A program made the position numbers and the translations under genes. From contig NC_090709.1 of the NCBI RefSeq assembly GCF_040954835.1, forward strand, positions 44,772,490 through 44,836,489: 64,000 nucleotides of DNA, written 5' to 3'. A model generated the notes under the pieces. The model saw nothing but the letters and a program-made list of their open reading frames with translations. It was not told the origin of the DNA and searched no databases. Below, piece after piece: positions 47,492-59,410 of this stretch. Source of the stretch: Lepisosteus oculatus (lineage: Eukaryota; Chordata; Actinopteri; Semionotiformes; Lepisosteidae). Each line of letters starts with the position of its first letter. Within the stretch, counting starts at the first letter, position 1.

Positions 47492-47584
47492 TGACTCTGG
47501 TGGGACTCGAACCCACAACCTTTGAATGACTTCATTCTAGCAAGGCCTAGAAGTCCAACGCGCTCTCCATTGCGCCACAGAGCC
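47492..47584 (-). tRNA. tRNA-Arg(TCT) with intron
   Basis: Reads arginine codon AGA. Matches vertebrate tRNA-Arg(TCT): acceptor GGCTCTG/CAGAGTC, loop CTTCTA then A38, with a 20-base intron after position 37, T loop TTCGAGT, discriminator A (usually G in this family). Stems pair. The Tc1-like element begins directly upstream of its 5' end, which need not harm it because the promoter is internal. Confidence 0.93.
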
Positions 47585-48101
47585 AGCTGTGGGAAAAAGT
47601 GTTTGCCCCCTTCCTGATTTCTTATTTTTTTGCATGTTTGTCACACTGAAAGTTTCAGATCATCAAACAAATTGAAATATTAGACAAAGATAACACAAGT
47701 AAACACAAAATGCAGTTTTTAAATGAAGCTTTTTATTATTAATAAAAAATCTAAACCTACATGGCCCTGTGTGAAAAAGTGATTGAGATTTATCAGTCTG
47801 GAAAAGTTTATAAAGCCATTTCTAAAGACCAAAATTACCCCAAGAGCACAGCGACGACTCATCCAAGAGGTCACAAAAAACCCCACAACAACATCCAAAG
47901 AACTGCAGGCTTCACTTGCCTCAGTTAAGGTCAGTGTTCATGACTCCACCATAAGAAAGAGACTGGGCAAAAATGGCCTGCATGACAGAATTCCAAGACG
48001 AAAACCACTGATGAGCCAGAAAACATCTTGATGACCCCCAAGACTTTTGGGAAAATACTCTGTGGGCTGATGAGACAAAAGTTGAACTTTTTGGAAAGTG
48101 T

Positions 48102-49805
48102 GTGTCCCATTACATCTGGCGTAAAAGTAACACAGCATTTCAGAAAAGGAACATCATACCAACAGTAAAATATGGTGGTGGTAGTGTGATGGTCTGGGGC
48201 TATTTTGCTGCTTCAGGACCTGGAAGACTTGCTGTGGTAAATGGAACCATGAATTCTGCTGTCTACCAAAAAATCCTGAAGGAGAATGTCCTGCCATCTG
48301 TTCGTGACCTCAAGCTGAAGAGCACTTGGGTTCTGCAGCAGGACAATGATCCAAAGCGGGCAAACTTCTATGCCTGCTGTGATGCTCTGAACACAGGCAA
48401 TGCTGAGAAGACCCCAAGTGTGCAGGGCGAGTTTGTTCTGAAATTCTCAGAGCAGGACGTGCAGAAGACTCTGAGCAGGGTGAAAATCCGTAAGCCTGCA
48501 GGGCCTGATGGGATACCACCTCACGTCCTGAGGACATGTGCAGCCCAGCTGACCACAGTGTTTACAGACATCTTTAACTCCTCCCTGTCACAGTCCATGG
48601 TCCCCACCTGCTTTAAAAAAAACACTATTGTTCCAACTCCCAAAAAGACAAAAGTGACATGCCTGAATGATTACTGCCCAGTAGCATTAACATCTGTGGT
48701 GATGAAATGCCTGGAGAAGCTGGTGTTGTCACACATCAACTCCTCCATCACAGAGTCCCTGGACCCCTTGCAGTTTGCCTACCAGAACAACAGATCAGTG
48801 GATGATGCTGTCTCCCTGGCTCTGCATACAACCTTGGAACACCTGGACACTAAGAACTCGTATCTGAGAATGCTGTTTGTGGACTACAGTTTAGCATTCA
48901 ATTCCATCATACCCAGTCAACTGGTGACAAAGCTCAGGGGATTAGGTCTGTCCAACTCTGTCTGCAACTGGCTGCTGGACTTTCTTATCGAGAGACCACA
49001 GGTGGTGTGGATAGGCAATAAAACATCAATACCACTCACCCTGAGCACTGGAACCCCACAAGGCTGCTGTCTGAGTCCAAGGTTGTACTCCCTATTTACT
49101 CATGACTGCGCAGCAAGACACAGCAACAACCGCATCATTAAGTTTGCCGATGACACCACTATAATAGGACTGATCAGTGATGATGACAAGTCCACTTACA
49201 GGGATGAAGTTGTACAGCTGCTTAGGTGGTGTCATAGCAATAACCTGGACTTGAACATAAAGAAAACGAAAGAGCTAATAGTGGACTTTCGGAGACACAG
49301 GCCATACACTCACAGCCCACTCAGTATTGATGGAACGGAAGTGGAAACAGTCACCAGCTTTAGGTTTTTGGGAATTCACATCTCTAAAGATCTAACCTGG
49401 ACTGTGAACACTGACTCTATCATGAAGAAGGCTCAGCAGCGCCTTTATTTCTTGAGGTGCCTCAAGCGATGCGGGATGCCAATACATGTGTTGGTGAACT
49501 TCTACCGCTGCACCATCGAGAGCGTCCTCACCAACGGGATCACTGTGTGGTATGGTAACACCTCTTCGCGAGAAAGAAAGGCACTGCAGAGAATGGTCAA
49601 TATGGCCCAGAAGATCATCGGCTGCGGTCTCACCGAGATTAAACAGCTCTATGAGGACCGCTGCCGTGGTAGAATTCTGGCCATCACAGAGGACAGTCAC
49701 CACCCCGGGCATGAGCTCTTCACCCCACTGCCCTCAGGCAAGAGATATAAGAGCAACGGACACTTACCACTAGATTCTTCAATAGCTTCTATCCACAAGC
49801 AGTGA
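48102..49805 (+). CDS. fused frame: Tc1 transposase core plus LINE reverse transcriptase
   Basis: A 567-codon open frame. The first 85 codons are Tc1 transposase catalytic domain (VMVWGYFAASG, LQQDNDPK); from about codon 86 it is LINE reverse transcriptase with KPAGPDGIPPHV, FVDYSLAFN, GTPQGC and FADDTT motifs and a C-terminal FRFLGIHISKDLTW segment. The join is the 5' edge of the LINE insertion and happens to keep frame. The LINE endonuclease region is missing. No evidence that the fusion is expressed. Confidence 0.8.
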   Translation: MSHYIWRKSNTAFQKRNIIPTVKYGGGSVMVWGYFAASGPGRLAVVNGTMNSAVYQKILKENVLPSVRDLKLKSTWVLQQDNDPKRANFYACCDALNTGNAEKTPSVQGEFVLKFSEQDVQKTLSRVKIRKPAGPDGIPPHVLRTCAAQLTTVFTDIFNSSLSQSMVPTCFKKNTIVPTPKKTKVTCLNDYCPVALTSVVMKCLEKLVLSHINSSITESLDPLQFAYQNNRSVDDAVSLALHTTLEHLDTKNSYLRMLFVDYSLAFNSIIPSQLVTKLRGLGLSNSVCNWLLDFLIERPQVVWIGNKTSIPLTLSTGTPQGCCLSPRLYSLFTHDCAARHSNNRIIKFADDTTIIGLISDDDKSTYRDEVVQLLRWCHSNNLDLNIKKTKELIVDFRRHRPYTHSPLSIDGTEVETVTSFRFLGIHISKDLTWTVNTDSIMKKAQQRLYFLRCLKRCGMPIHVLVNFYRCTIESVLTNGITVWYGNTSSRERKALQRMVNMAQKIIGCGLTEIKQLYEDRCRGRILAITEDSHHPGHELFTPLPSGKRYKSNGHLPLDSSIASIHKQ

Positions 49806-50110
49806 GACTGGCGAACACATTTAGCCATCCCCCTCGGACCACACCTACACCATCACCATCTACCTCTTTATGATTTCTTATCTATTGCACATCTCCAGTC
49901 ATTGTTTACATGTCTGTATTGTTTACATTCAAACTGTCTACATGTTTACTTGCACATTGTCTATTGTTTGTTTGTACATTGTCTTGATGCACTGTTTGCA
50001 CTTTGTCTTGTTTTTTACACTTGTTTTACAATCAAGAGACTTTCTGTAAGTAAGAATTCCATTGTACCAGTACCAGTTACATATGGCAATAAAGTTCAAG
50101 TTCAGGTTCA
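48358..50110 (+). mobile_element. L2/CR1-like LINE, 5'-truncated, inside Tc1
   Basis: Begins in the reverse transcriptase region, carries a 3' untranslated end from 49806, and ends after GGCAATAAAG in short GTTCA-type repeats, as L2 elements do. Host sequence CAAAGC stands before it (48352) and CAAAAC after it (50109), a six-base target duplication with one difference. Clade assignment rests on motif style and tail, so L2 against CR1 is uncertain. Confidence 0.85.
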
Positions 50111-50399
50111 AAACACACCAGCAAGTCCACCTCTGAATGGCTTAAGAAAAACAAAATGAAGACTTTGGAGTGGCCTAGTCAAAGTCCTGACCTGAATCCG
50201 ATTGAGATGTTGTGGCATGACCTTAAAAAAGCGGTTAAGGCTCGAAAACCCTCCAATGTGGCTGAATTACAACAATTCTGCAAAGATGAGTGGGCCAAAA
50301 TTCCTCCACAGCTTTGTAAAAGACTCATTGCCAGTTATCGCAAACGCTTGATTGCAGTTGTTGCTTCTAAGGGTGGCCCAACCAGTTATTAGGTTTAAC

Positions 50400-51655
50400 T
50401 AAATGTTATCCACAACTTCAAACACCTGTGAGAAACGGGCAACTGCAGTGTTACGCCTGCTGGCTCCACAGATAATCCTTTTTTGAAGTTTAAGGAGAGG
50501 ATTTCTTCAATTCAATTAAACGTTTCAGAAATGGTGAACTATTGATGTGTTTCACACGCAGCACCGGCTCTCCTTTGCTTACAAATATTTTTTTTACACC
50601 AATTTACTCAACTACGATTTTTGCTGAGCATTTTGTTTGCTTGCTTCCTATTGTATACTGTGCTGATTTCTGTATTGTTCAATTTCCCTGTTGATTTTAG
50701 TTTCTTGTTTTCTAAGACAATCAGACCAGCTGTTCTGACCTTACCCTGCACTGGAGCCACTCTTTTCTTTCCAAGAGAGTGGAGAGAGATACTACTGCAG
50801 GTAACACCCCATGAGAAACATCATGAGTTTCTGGAAAAGCTCTCTACCTGCCCACTCCCCACACCGACGTGTGTGAGCAGGGATTTAAAGGGACATTCTG
50901 AAGTGAAGAAACATTTTATCGTTACATACTTTTTCTGTGCAGTTAGTTCTCCTTCAACTCCGCCCGACAACAGAGGTCGTTTTTAATACAGGAGTAAAGG
51001 CACACTGCACATCTGCAAAACATCACGTTAAGGTTTAGGGAGAGCGACATCAGTGATTGGAAGGTACAGATGCAGCCATTCAAAGTGTGCAGTACAGACA
51101 CATACCGGAGGTAATTGGCTACGGCGTCGCGCATTGTGACGCGCGATGACGCAAAATACCGCGGTACGTGATTGGTTGACTGACAGGGGCACTCGTAGTC
51201 CGTTGGTCGGTCGTAGAAAGATTTACAGTAAATGTCTTTACTGTGCACATTTTAGCATTGAATATTCATATGGAATTTTACCACTGAAGGGAAATCTTAG
51301 TACCTGAGCATAAAAAGAATAGGAGCATACTGTAACGCGTGTGAAGGCCATAAACGATATTAATTTTGGAACATAAACATACAGTATATGGCTGGTCTCT
51401 GTACTTTAAATAAAAAATACACACCAGTATTCCATTTCTCCCTTAACATTTTAAGCTTCGAAGTCTTTAACTAATGTGATACTGGAGTCAACAAGCATAC
51501 TTTTAGAATTTGATTAAAAGGGAATATAATATGGAATTGCGTATCTAAAGAAATTAATAACGATATAATTATATTCATGTACCGCAACACAAGAATAGTA
51601 CATGCTGTACATTGTCTGTTGATAATGTTTCTGTAGTGCTTTTTCAGCACGCTGC
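50400..51655. other. stretch without recognised gene
   Basis: Contains small unrelated open frames only. No tRNA, repeat or mobile protein recognised. Confidence 0.5.
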
Positions 51656-51659
51656 ATGT

Positions 51660-51736
51660 GACCTTGCTGGTGGCACTGTGGGTTAGGCTCCTGACTCCTA
51701 CCTCACATGCTGTGTGTTTGAATCCTGCTGGAGTCA
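51660..51736 (+). pseudogene. tRNA-Trp-like pseudogene
   Basis: The ends (GACCTTG ... GAGTCA) and the CTGACTCC anticodon region and TGTGTGTTTGAATC T arm recall tRNA-Trp. There are extra bases near the start, and the anticodon stem does not pair. A T8 run follows at 51742. It could also be a tRNA-derived SINE head. Confidence 0.45.
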
Positions 51737-51739
51737 TGA

Positions 51740-53300
51740 CTTTTTTTTCAACAAACATTTCTTTGAAAAAATAAAACATTTCCCTGGGTCAGAGATTAAA
51801 TAAAACCTCACTCGCACCAAACAAATTTATATTTCTAAATATCACAACATGATCGAATTTAAGTCATTTTAATAACGATGAATAGTCACCTATGTGTTAC
51901 AATATAAACATTTATATTGATTTAAATCGCGTTTTGATTTAAATCACAAACGCAGGTTTAAATATATGTGTTTTTTGATTCACAATCAGACAAATGCAAC
52001 ATAAATTGATATCTTTGTCTTCTAAGTATCTTAATAAACTTTCAGCATAGCATTCTCCCCGTTTAGATTTATTTTTCTTGGGATCCTGGGATCAAACATG
52101 GAAAGATTAGATTGTAATCGTTTTTTTTTTTAAATACATTTTAGAAAAGTGTAATCTATACTAAAAAGTTGTACACCACCTGCTATAAAGATACATATTG
52201 TAATACTTTCGGGTTCGGATAGGACAGACACGAGAACTCAGACTTGCGGAGTTAAAGCAAGTTAAAGCCTTGATTTTATATATCACCTTTAAAAGTGGCA
52301 TCTCAAAGCAAAGTAAATACCCAACACTGATTGTACCAATCTGTCATGCTAATAAAGCACCTTGAATTGAGAGAGAGAGAGAAGGGGAGGGCGAGCAAGC
52401 GAGAGAGCATAGCCAGGACAGACAGGCAAATAAGATACACTCCACAGACATTCACAACAGCGACATATCATAAAACATTTGCACATATAGTTAAATTATT
52501 ATTTGTTTTTCAGGAAGTTAAAAAAAACACTTGAATTACTTATCCAGTCTCTCGAAATAAAATTATTTTTCAAGCAATGCAACTAACGTCGGGCAATGTG
52601 TCTTTTTTAATCCAACATTGACAGCCACATCTTAAATCTTGTCAGTCAGCTCTTTTTTCTCTATTTGAATTGTGGCAATTCAAACAACCTGGGATAACAA
52701 GTGGTCTCAAAGTCACAGAGCTCACAGAGCTTTCACAACAGATGACAATTCCCTTAGTCCTTCCTTAGTCTTCCTGAAATTGTCAGATTATGAGTGAACA
52801 AAAACATTTTATTAAAAATTTAATAAAAATTATTTTTTAATCGCGTATCTAAGGAAATAGCAGTATAACCTTGTTCATGCAGTGGCATGTTACATTATTA
52901 ATTTGGGTGTCTCCTCTTGCCAGAAAGCTCTAAATTGCATTTTGAGTTCGGTTTTTGACTTTTTTTAAATTGCAACCCATAAATAAAGCTGATACTGTTT
53001 AGACTTTTAATTATTTTAAACTGTATTACAGCAGCACAATGCAACGTATATTGCAAAAATGCACTTGGAATCTGTCCAAGCCCTGCTTTGTCAGGCATTT
53101 TCTTTTACTGTAATGGACATAAAAACTCCCTTGCTTTTAACAGAGCGTTTCATAATATCTAACTACGAAAATTATTTAAACTGCTACACTTATCATTCAA
53201 CCAGAGCTCGAAATATCACAAGGATCCTCAAGAGCACAGCAAAGACTGTATTAAAAGTATACTAGTGACAAATTAGTATACTTTAGATCTTTTTTTCTGA
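51740..53300. other. AT-rich stretch without recognised gene
   Basis: Holds a short GA repeat (about 52369-52384). The block at about 52276-52320 recurs in reverse near 53640-53700. No coding sequence or tRNA recognised. Confidence 0.5.
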
Positions 53301-53304
53301 TATG

Positions 53305-53760
53305 GGGAAAATCTGATCATGTTTCTCTATAACAATAAAAAAAACATTATTTTACATATCACCTTTATGTGATATCACCTTAAGGACAGCACATACAAGT
53401 GTAAATTGCACAATGGACCGCGCATATACATTTAAAATAGTCTTCTTTAGGTGTGAGGGCAGGAGTGGATCGCAGAAGGCATAATCAGCAAATTAGGAAA
53501 ACAAAGAACAGGACAGGTGAGACGTGTATCCAGAGAGCGGGTGATCAGAAAAAGGAACAGCTGTTATGCCCAGGTTTTACGCTCTCTCTGCTGAATGAAT
53601 AAAAGCATTTTATTAAAAATTATTAAAGCGTTTGTCTGGGTATTTACTTTGTAATCTGTGGTTTCCATCTACTGTATTGCTTTGAGATGCCACTTTTAAA
53701 GGTGATATGTAAAATAAAGTTTTTTATTATTGTTATAGAGAAACATGATCAGATTTTCCC
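53305..53760. mobile_element. inverted-repeat element, MITE-like
   Basis: Two arms of about 63 bases (53305-53367 and 53698-53760) are inverted copies of each other with only a few differences. Both start or end in GGGAAAATCTGATC. About 330 bp lie between them with no open frame of note. The size suits a non-autonomous DNA transposon; family not recognised and no target duplication assigned. Bases 53760-54440 show only a short piece of a fish repeat (near CAAAGCGCTTTACAGGATA, 53895). Confidence 0.6.
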
Positions 53761-54439
53761 TGGTTCAGAATAAAGACGATTAAAATCTGTAATCTTTCCA
53801 CTTGTATGTCATCGGAAAATACAAGAAGTTTCTGCTTTGTGTAAGGATTGTATCAAAAAGTAATCTAACTGGTGAGAAAGCTGTGCTGCTCAAAGCGCTT
53901 TACAGGATAAAAACAATAACAACAATAGTGTTAGGCTGGGCAAACGATTTTTTTATAGAAATACAAAATGAGATATAATGATGTGTTCCGGCTAAGACAT
54001 TAACAAGTACAACCCCCCTCTCTGCGGGAGTGCTGGCTGTGACGAATTAAACCGGTTTCACAGGTATTTCACAGGTAAGTAGAAGGGGGCAAGATTTCCA
54101 GCGAAAGACACCTCCCCCCTCCAAAAGTACATTACTTACTAGTTAAGAAAGCTAGGCTCCTCAATGAAATCGCTTTAACATGCTAATGCGTTGGTGTAAC
54201 AGTCCGGGCGTGGCAAGCTTCTAATGTCAACCCGACTACGGCAAAAGGAACCCTTCTTTCATTGGAAGACAATGAACATATTCTAGCCCTAACTGAATTA
54301 ATAGCAAACATGGTTTACATAAAATACATTTTTCCAAGAAAGTTTAGTCTTTGTCACTAATGAAACCACTAAATAAAGACATAAATATATTTTCATTCCT
54401 TCCAGAGGAGCGCATGAAAACGAGTTTCCATCTGCGCCA

Positions 54440-57400
54440 TTCTCCCTCCTTCTCTGCTATTGTCACAGCTCCTCCTTGTGCACGACCAACACAAGGAGGC
54501 GCTGGCACACTCTGGCGAAGACCTGGGATTCGAAGTTACGCCCCTGGTCACTGTGTAATTCCTCCGGCACCCCTAGCCTGGCAAACATCCCCTCCAGCAG
54601 TGCATCGGCCACGGTGGGGGCACTCTGGTCCGGGAGGGCATAGGCCTCCGGCCACTTTGTAAAATAGTCCACCACCACCAGGACATAGCAGTTTCCAGCC
54701 TCAGTGCGCGGAAACTGGCCCAAAACGTCAACCCCCACCTGCTCCATAGGAGTCCCCACCTGGTGTTGTTGGAGGGGGGCTCCTTCTGGGCCACGGGCAC
54801 CGCACACGTTCAGCAATACCGCTCCATGTCCCAGTGGCAAAGACCCCAATAAGAAGTTTTTTTTACAGCCGAAATGCCCCACGCCCGGCTGGCCGTGCAC
54901 CACTCGTGCAGGACCTCCATCTATCACACCATCTGCCCCTCTGGCTCCTTAAAGTGGAGCAGCCAGGTGAGGGACACATGGTCGGTCCTCAACTGGAATT
55001 GGGTCCTGAACAGGCACGGCCTGAAGTGGCGGACCGCCACCATCACCGCCAGCAGCTCACGACGGGTCACGCAGTAGTTCCGTTCAGCCTTATTCAAAAC
55101 CCGACTGTAGTAGGCAACTACCTGCTCCCCATCTGGCCCCTCCTGCGCCAACACCGCGTCCAACTCCGAGACACTCGCGTCGGTATCCAGGATATACGGT
55201 AACCACGGATCGGGGTAGGCCAGCACGGGGACCCCCACCAGAGCTTCACGTAACCGGCTGAAAGCCATCTCGCAGCCCGAGTACAAGTCGAAACGGCGGC
55301 CCTTATCGGTGAGGCGGTGCAGCGGGGGAGCGATGCTGGCAAAGTCCCGGACAAACCTCCGGTAATACGAAGCCAACCCCAGAAAGCTGCGCAGCTCCGC
55401 GACAGTGCGGGGGGTCGGCCAACCCCTCATTTAGGCGACCTTACCTGGGTCTGTAGCCACCCCTCACAGTCCAACAACATGTCCCAGGAAGGTCACCTCC
55501 TGCCTCAGGAGCTCACACTTGCGGGGATTGAGCCTCAGGCCAGCACGGCGGATGCAGGCCAGCACCGCCTGGAGGTTCGTCAAGGCCTGGTCGAAACCCT
55601 GGGCATGAACCAGCAGATAGTCCAGATACAGCACACACTGGTTCCACGGGACCGATGCCAGCACCCTCTCCATCAGCCTCTTGAAAGTAAACTGCCAGAG
55701 GCTTCGAGCGAGTGGTACCTGCCAGTAGCCACAGCGGAGATCAAGGGAGCTGAACCAGGTCGACCCGGTGATGTAGTCCTTGGCATCGTCTATCCTCGTC
55801 AGGGGGTAGGAATCCTTCCAGGTGACCTCGTTCAGCTTGCGGTAGTTTACGCAGAACCTCCACGAGCCTTCTTTTTTTTGGACCAGTACAGCTGGCGCCG
55901 AGGGCTCGCAGAGGGCTTAATCACTCCCGCTGCGGCCATCTCCCGGATCTTTTCCTCGGCGGCGGTCCGCTTGGCGTGAGCCATGCGTCCAGTTGGGATG
56001 CGGATGGCAGAGGGTCTCCAGTCTCGATGTCGTGTTGGTAGAGGTCCTCAACGCCGCGCCTCGCTTCCACGCAACCGCCGCTGCCGACTCAGGGGCAGGA
56101 TCCGGCACGCTCGCTCCCCGGCTCACAGGCCCGGTCTGCCACCGCCACCACTGACTCTTTTTCCCCCGGCTCCGGCAAGCCCGTGTCCCTCAGCCTTCGC
56201 CGGGTCTGCCCTCCACCTGGTGAAGTTGCTCCCCCTGCCACACCAACTCCTGCCGGCCCAAGTCCAAACTGGCCCCCACTCGCTGCAGTACGTCCAGCCC
56301 CAGAATGCAGTCCTCCTGGATGGGTGCGAGGTAGCAGGGGTGGCGCACCATCGCTGCACCTAGATGAAAGGCAAGCACCTGTTTCACCCGCACTACGGCG
56401 AGCTGTCCCATCACAGTCCTTAGCCGCAGGCTGGAGGCCTCTCATCCTGGGGGGTTGGTGCCCTCGGTGTCGGGGAGGATGCCCGGCCGGAGTAGGGTTA
56501 CCGATGAACCCGTGTCGAGCAGGGCCAGGCAGGGTTGGTCCTCGATTCGTTTCGGCACTGGAGGTACAGGCTATAGCCGACTCGCCCCACAGTGGTGTGA
56601 GGGGTGCCGGTCTTCACAGCGCTCTCCGGAGAGGGGGTTGAGGTGTTCAAGGGCGGCCGTCCCCGCGCTGAGCCGACCCGTTCCCGTTTCCCGACACTGA
56701 TCGCGGAGTGCGAGGTTTGGGTGCCCAGCAGAACCGGGCTCAGTGTCGTCTCTTCCCGCTGCGGTCGCAAAACAGCGTGCGGGGCTGTTCCGCGGGGGTT
56801 GCTGCACGGGCTGGCTTCTCTTCCCCCTTGCTGGACTCCTCCGTCTGTGTGGGAATCGCTGGTCAGCTCTGGCAGGGAGGGTATCTTCTCTTTGGGGCAT
56901 CCACTGGGCGGGAGTAGCAGGCAGTCGCCCCAATTCTACCGGCAGGACCACTACTGGATAGCCCTGGTAAGGGCTGTGGCCACCTGTCGCACCCAGGAGT
57001 TGCTCAGGCTCCCTATGTGCGCTGCCGATGGGTTCTGTCTCTTTTAGAGTCAGACAGCACTTGACAGAATCGGCTAATGTTTGCCAAGATTTGTCCATCC
57101 TGCCCGCTTCTGACACCAATGTAGCATTTACAGGTTTTTCTCAGAACAAAGGACCAGTGGAGACGCAATTAACAAACCAAGCAATAGCTTTATTCTTTAA
57201 CAACCACAAAACCAAACACAGCATATACATGCACATGAGGAGACTGACAGAACACGTACACATCTTTAGGGTGGTAATTACTTAACAACACGCTATATAC
57301 TTATAAGACTACACAGGGCACTAGAACTACTAGGACATTATTTACACAGGTAGGGTCAGCCGCTGGTCACCGTGCTGACCCTCAGACTCTCCCCGGCTAC

Positions 57401-57474
57401 AACTCCCAGCATGCCCAGCGGTACTATGCACGCCTAGGGGCGCTTCCTCCTCACCACCAGGCGAGGGCGTTACA
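54440..57474 (-). mobile_element. Ty3/gypsy retrotransposon, broken
   Basis: Read on the minus strand: 5' LTR 57120-57474 (TGTAAC ... GCTACA), primer-binding site complementary to tRNA-Leu (57099-57118), a gag-region remnant, an aspartic protease region (around 56.2-56.4 kb), reverse transcriptase (55.4-55.9 kb), RNase H (54.9-55.4 kb) and integrase core (54.46-54.8 kb). It ends near 54440 without the rest of integrase or a 3' LTR. The coding region is broken in several places. A related LTR fragment at 41470 shows moderate divergence. Not a recent arrival. Confidence 0.9.
57120..57474 (-). repeat. gypsy 5' LTR
   Basis: 355 bp with TG/CA-type ends. The polyadenylation and promoter signals were not assigned. 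Its partner in the other orientation is 41470-41730. Confidence 0.85.
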
Positions 57475-57479
57475 ATATA

Positions 57480-58290
57480 TATATTTTTTCTCTGGTTCTC
57501 AGCAGTATCATTGGGCTGAACTCCAGTTAAATGCTTGTCTTAGAAAGATCAAAAGTGAGCGAGGGAAGATGGGTGGAGATTAATGGAAGTTATAAAGGCA
57601 ATGGGTTGGCTCTGCTTAAGCTTCATTCAGACCTTATTAGGGCAAACTCTATGGGTCAATTGCATCGAACTGAAAGTAGCATACTAACAGGAGTTCAACC
57701 CGTGCTTAGAACGCAGATGCCGTCTAAACTTGTGCTCCACCTTAAGTCCAATTGCAACAAACTTTCCTGCTGTGCTTAGTCCGCAGTGCCGAACTTAACC
57801 TGTTCTCAATTGCAATGAACACAAAGTAACAACTGCAGCACTCCAGAGTAACTAAAGTAGCGGACTAATTTAAACTGTCTTCATTTGGCTTAGCACCGTA
57901 CTCGGTGTAACGCAGGATTGCATTAGAAGGCTCCCAAATATAGTGGAAATAATCCGTTGCTTGGAAATGTATTGGAATATTAATTAAAATTGCTTTACAC
58001 TCATACCATATTTATTAATAATGAAGTTTATTAATGTGTGTATTTACAGAAGTGTCATTTACTATTTATGTTTAATGTCAATCATTACTAGTAGCTGTGA
58101 GCTTTAAGATATGCTAGGAAGTGAAGAGAACAGAACAGAGCAAATGGTTATATAAATAGAGTGGGAGCTTTTAATATGTTCTATAAAATTTGGGAGTCAA
58201 CTGAATAGATTTGCTAAGTATTTTATTGTGATGGGTATCTGTATTTGTGGTTATCAGTGGAAAGCAGGGATAATAAGGAAATGGGTGGCA
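57480..58290. other. stretch without recognised gene
   Basis: A few repeated words (GTGCTTAG) but no recognised coding, tRNA or mobile sequence. Confidence 0.5.
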
Positions 58291-58329
58291 CCCAAGCACA
58301 TGTTAAAGAAAAAAACTTGGCTTCTTAAA

Positions 58330-58660
58330 AGTGATTATGATAGCCACAGGACAGAAGAGACAGTGCACTGTGGTCCAATAATGACTGTGTTGAAACAGCC
58401 AGAGTGTGCTGCATGCCATGGAGATGGAAAAGGTAGCTCATCCCAGTCAATCGCAAGGTTGTGTAGGACTGCACATGACCTGATGATGATGGTGCTGGCT
58501 CTTGATGGACTGGTATACAAACCAAATGACAGCCAAGCAAAGCGTTAGTTGTTTTACAATTCCGAAAGATTGTTCAAAGTGGCTTCTTGCATTTTTATGA
58601 CTCCTGTTATAGTGCTTCTCTTGTAATGTTGTAGGATTGTGCACAGGTGTCAGAAGATAT
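58330..58660 (-). pseudogene. PIF/Harbinger transposase relic
   Basis: The minus strand encodes HYNRSHKNARSHFEQSFGI in one frame and IIIRSCAVLHNLAIDWDEL in another, the conserved end of HARBI1-like transposases (YNRAHSRTR..VERTFG ... ACAVLHN in the family). A frameshift separates them. The catalytic N-terminal part is absent. Confidence 0.75.
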
Positions 58661-59123
58661 AGTCATAAAGAATAACCACAGGCAAAACAACATGCCAGCT
58701 TGCTCTTCCCTACTTTGAAAGGAAGATATTGGAACTGATTAAAGAACTTAACTTGAAATGTAAGCTCCTACTGACACAGGAGAGAGAGTTCTGAAAAGTA
58801 AGCACAAGGGACACTGTGGATAAATAAATGTATTAATTTAAAAAAAGAAATAATGAGAAGGTCAGAGGAACAATAATTGTTGTATTTATTTGCTCAGGTA
58901 GTTTTATAAGTTTAACTTTCAGTAAAGTTCTGTTAAAAATAAAACTGGTCATTAGTTGGCGTCTTTTGTAATGATTTAGCAATAGTGACATGTCGGCTTG
59001 TTCGACTGGAGTGTTAAACAAAATTAATACAGTAGCATCCTGTCTCAAGTGTACAGCTGCAGTTCTCGTTTGTTTCGTGACTAATTGCAATTGCATTAGT
59101 CTGTGTAAAAAAAGACTTCTGCA

Positions 59124-59180
59124 GCTCCAGTGGTGCGATCGAACTCATGCTGAGATTGAGTTCAAGCCTCACCTGGAGCA
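59124..59180 (+). pseudogene. tRNA-Ile pseudogene lacking the anticodon arm
   Basis: Starts GCTCCAGTGG and ends CACCTGGAGCA, so both acceptor strands and the T arm are kept, but the anticodon arm, intron and part of the D arm are deleted. It is the segment B counterpart of the Ile-type genes at 34030 and 63249. Confidence 0.85.
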
Positions 59181-59289
59181 GTGTGGCCTATATTTTCAAC
59201 TATTTAAACTAACTGACCAGTTTAGGTCCTGTTAAGTATTTGCTGGAGATCAGGTCTAAATTAACATGAAAGGAACAAGTAAAGGTTTG

Positions 59290-59410
59290 TTCCTTGTCAG
59301 ACCTGAAGAAGGCTCCAAAGCTCAAACGTTGTTTGCTTCTCTTTTCAGCATGGAATAAAATTTTACTTGTTCCTATGCAGTCCACACATGCTGACACAGC
59401 TCCCTACTTA
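59290..59410 (+). mobile_element. Penelope-like tail, in segment B
   Basis: CCTGAAGAAGGCTCC followed by CAAACGTTG and GCATGGAATAAA match the tail of the element at 39291. The hammerhead-like GAAA reads CAAA here. Confidence 0.7.

Larger units (their letters stand above)
47585..50395 (+). mobile_element. Tc1-like DNA transposon, interrupted by a LINE
   Basis: The left end (GTGGGAAAAAGTGTTTGCCC, about 47588) is of the kind seen in fish Tc1-like elements. A helix-turn-helix region is encoded at 47783-48031, the catalytic domain from 48102 to QQDNDPK at about 48357, and the C-terminal part with SPDLNPIEMLW at 50156-50392. The domains are split over frames even without the LINE. No right inverted repeat is seen after the last stop. 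It is dead as an autonomous element. Confidence 0.85.
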
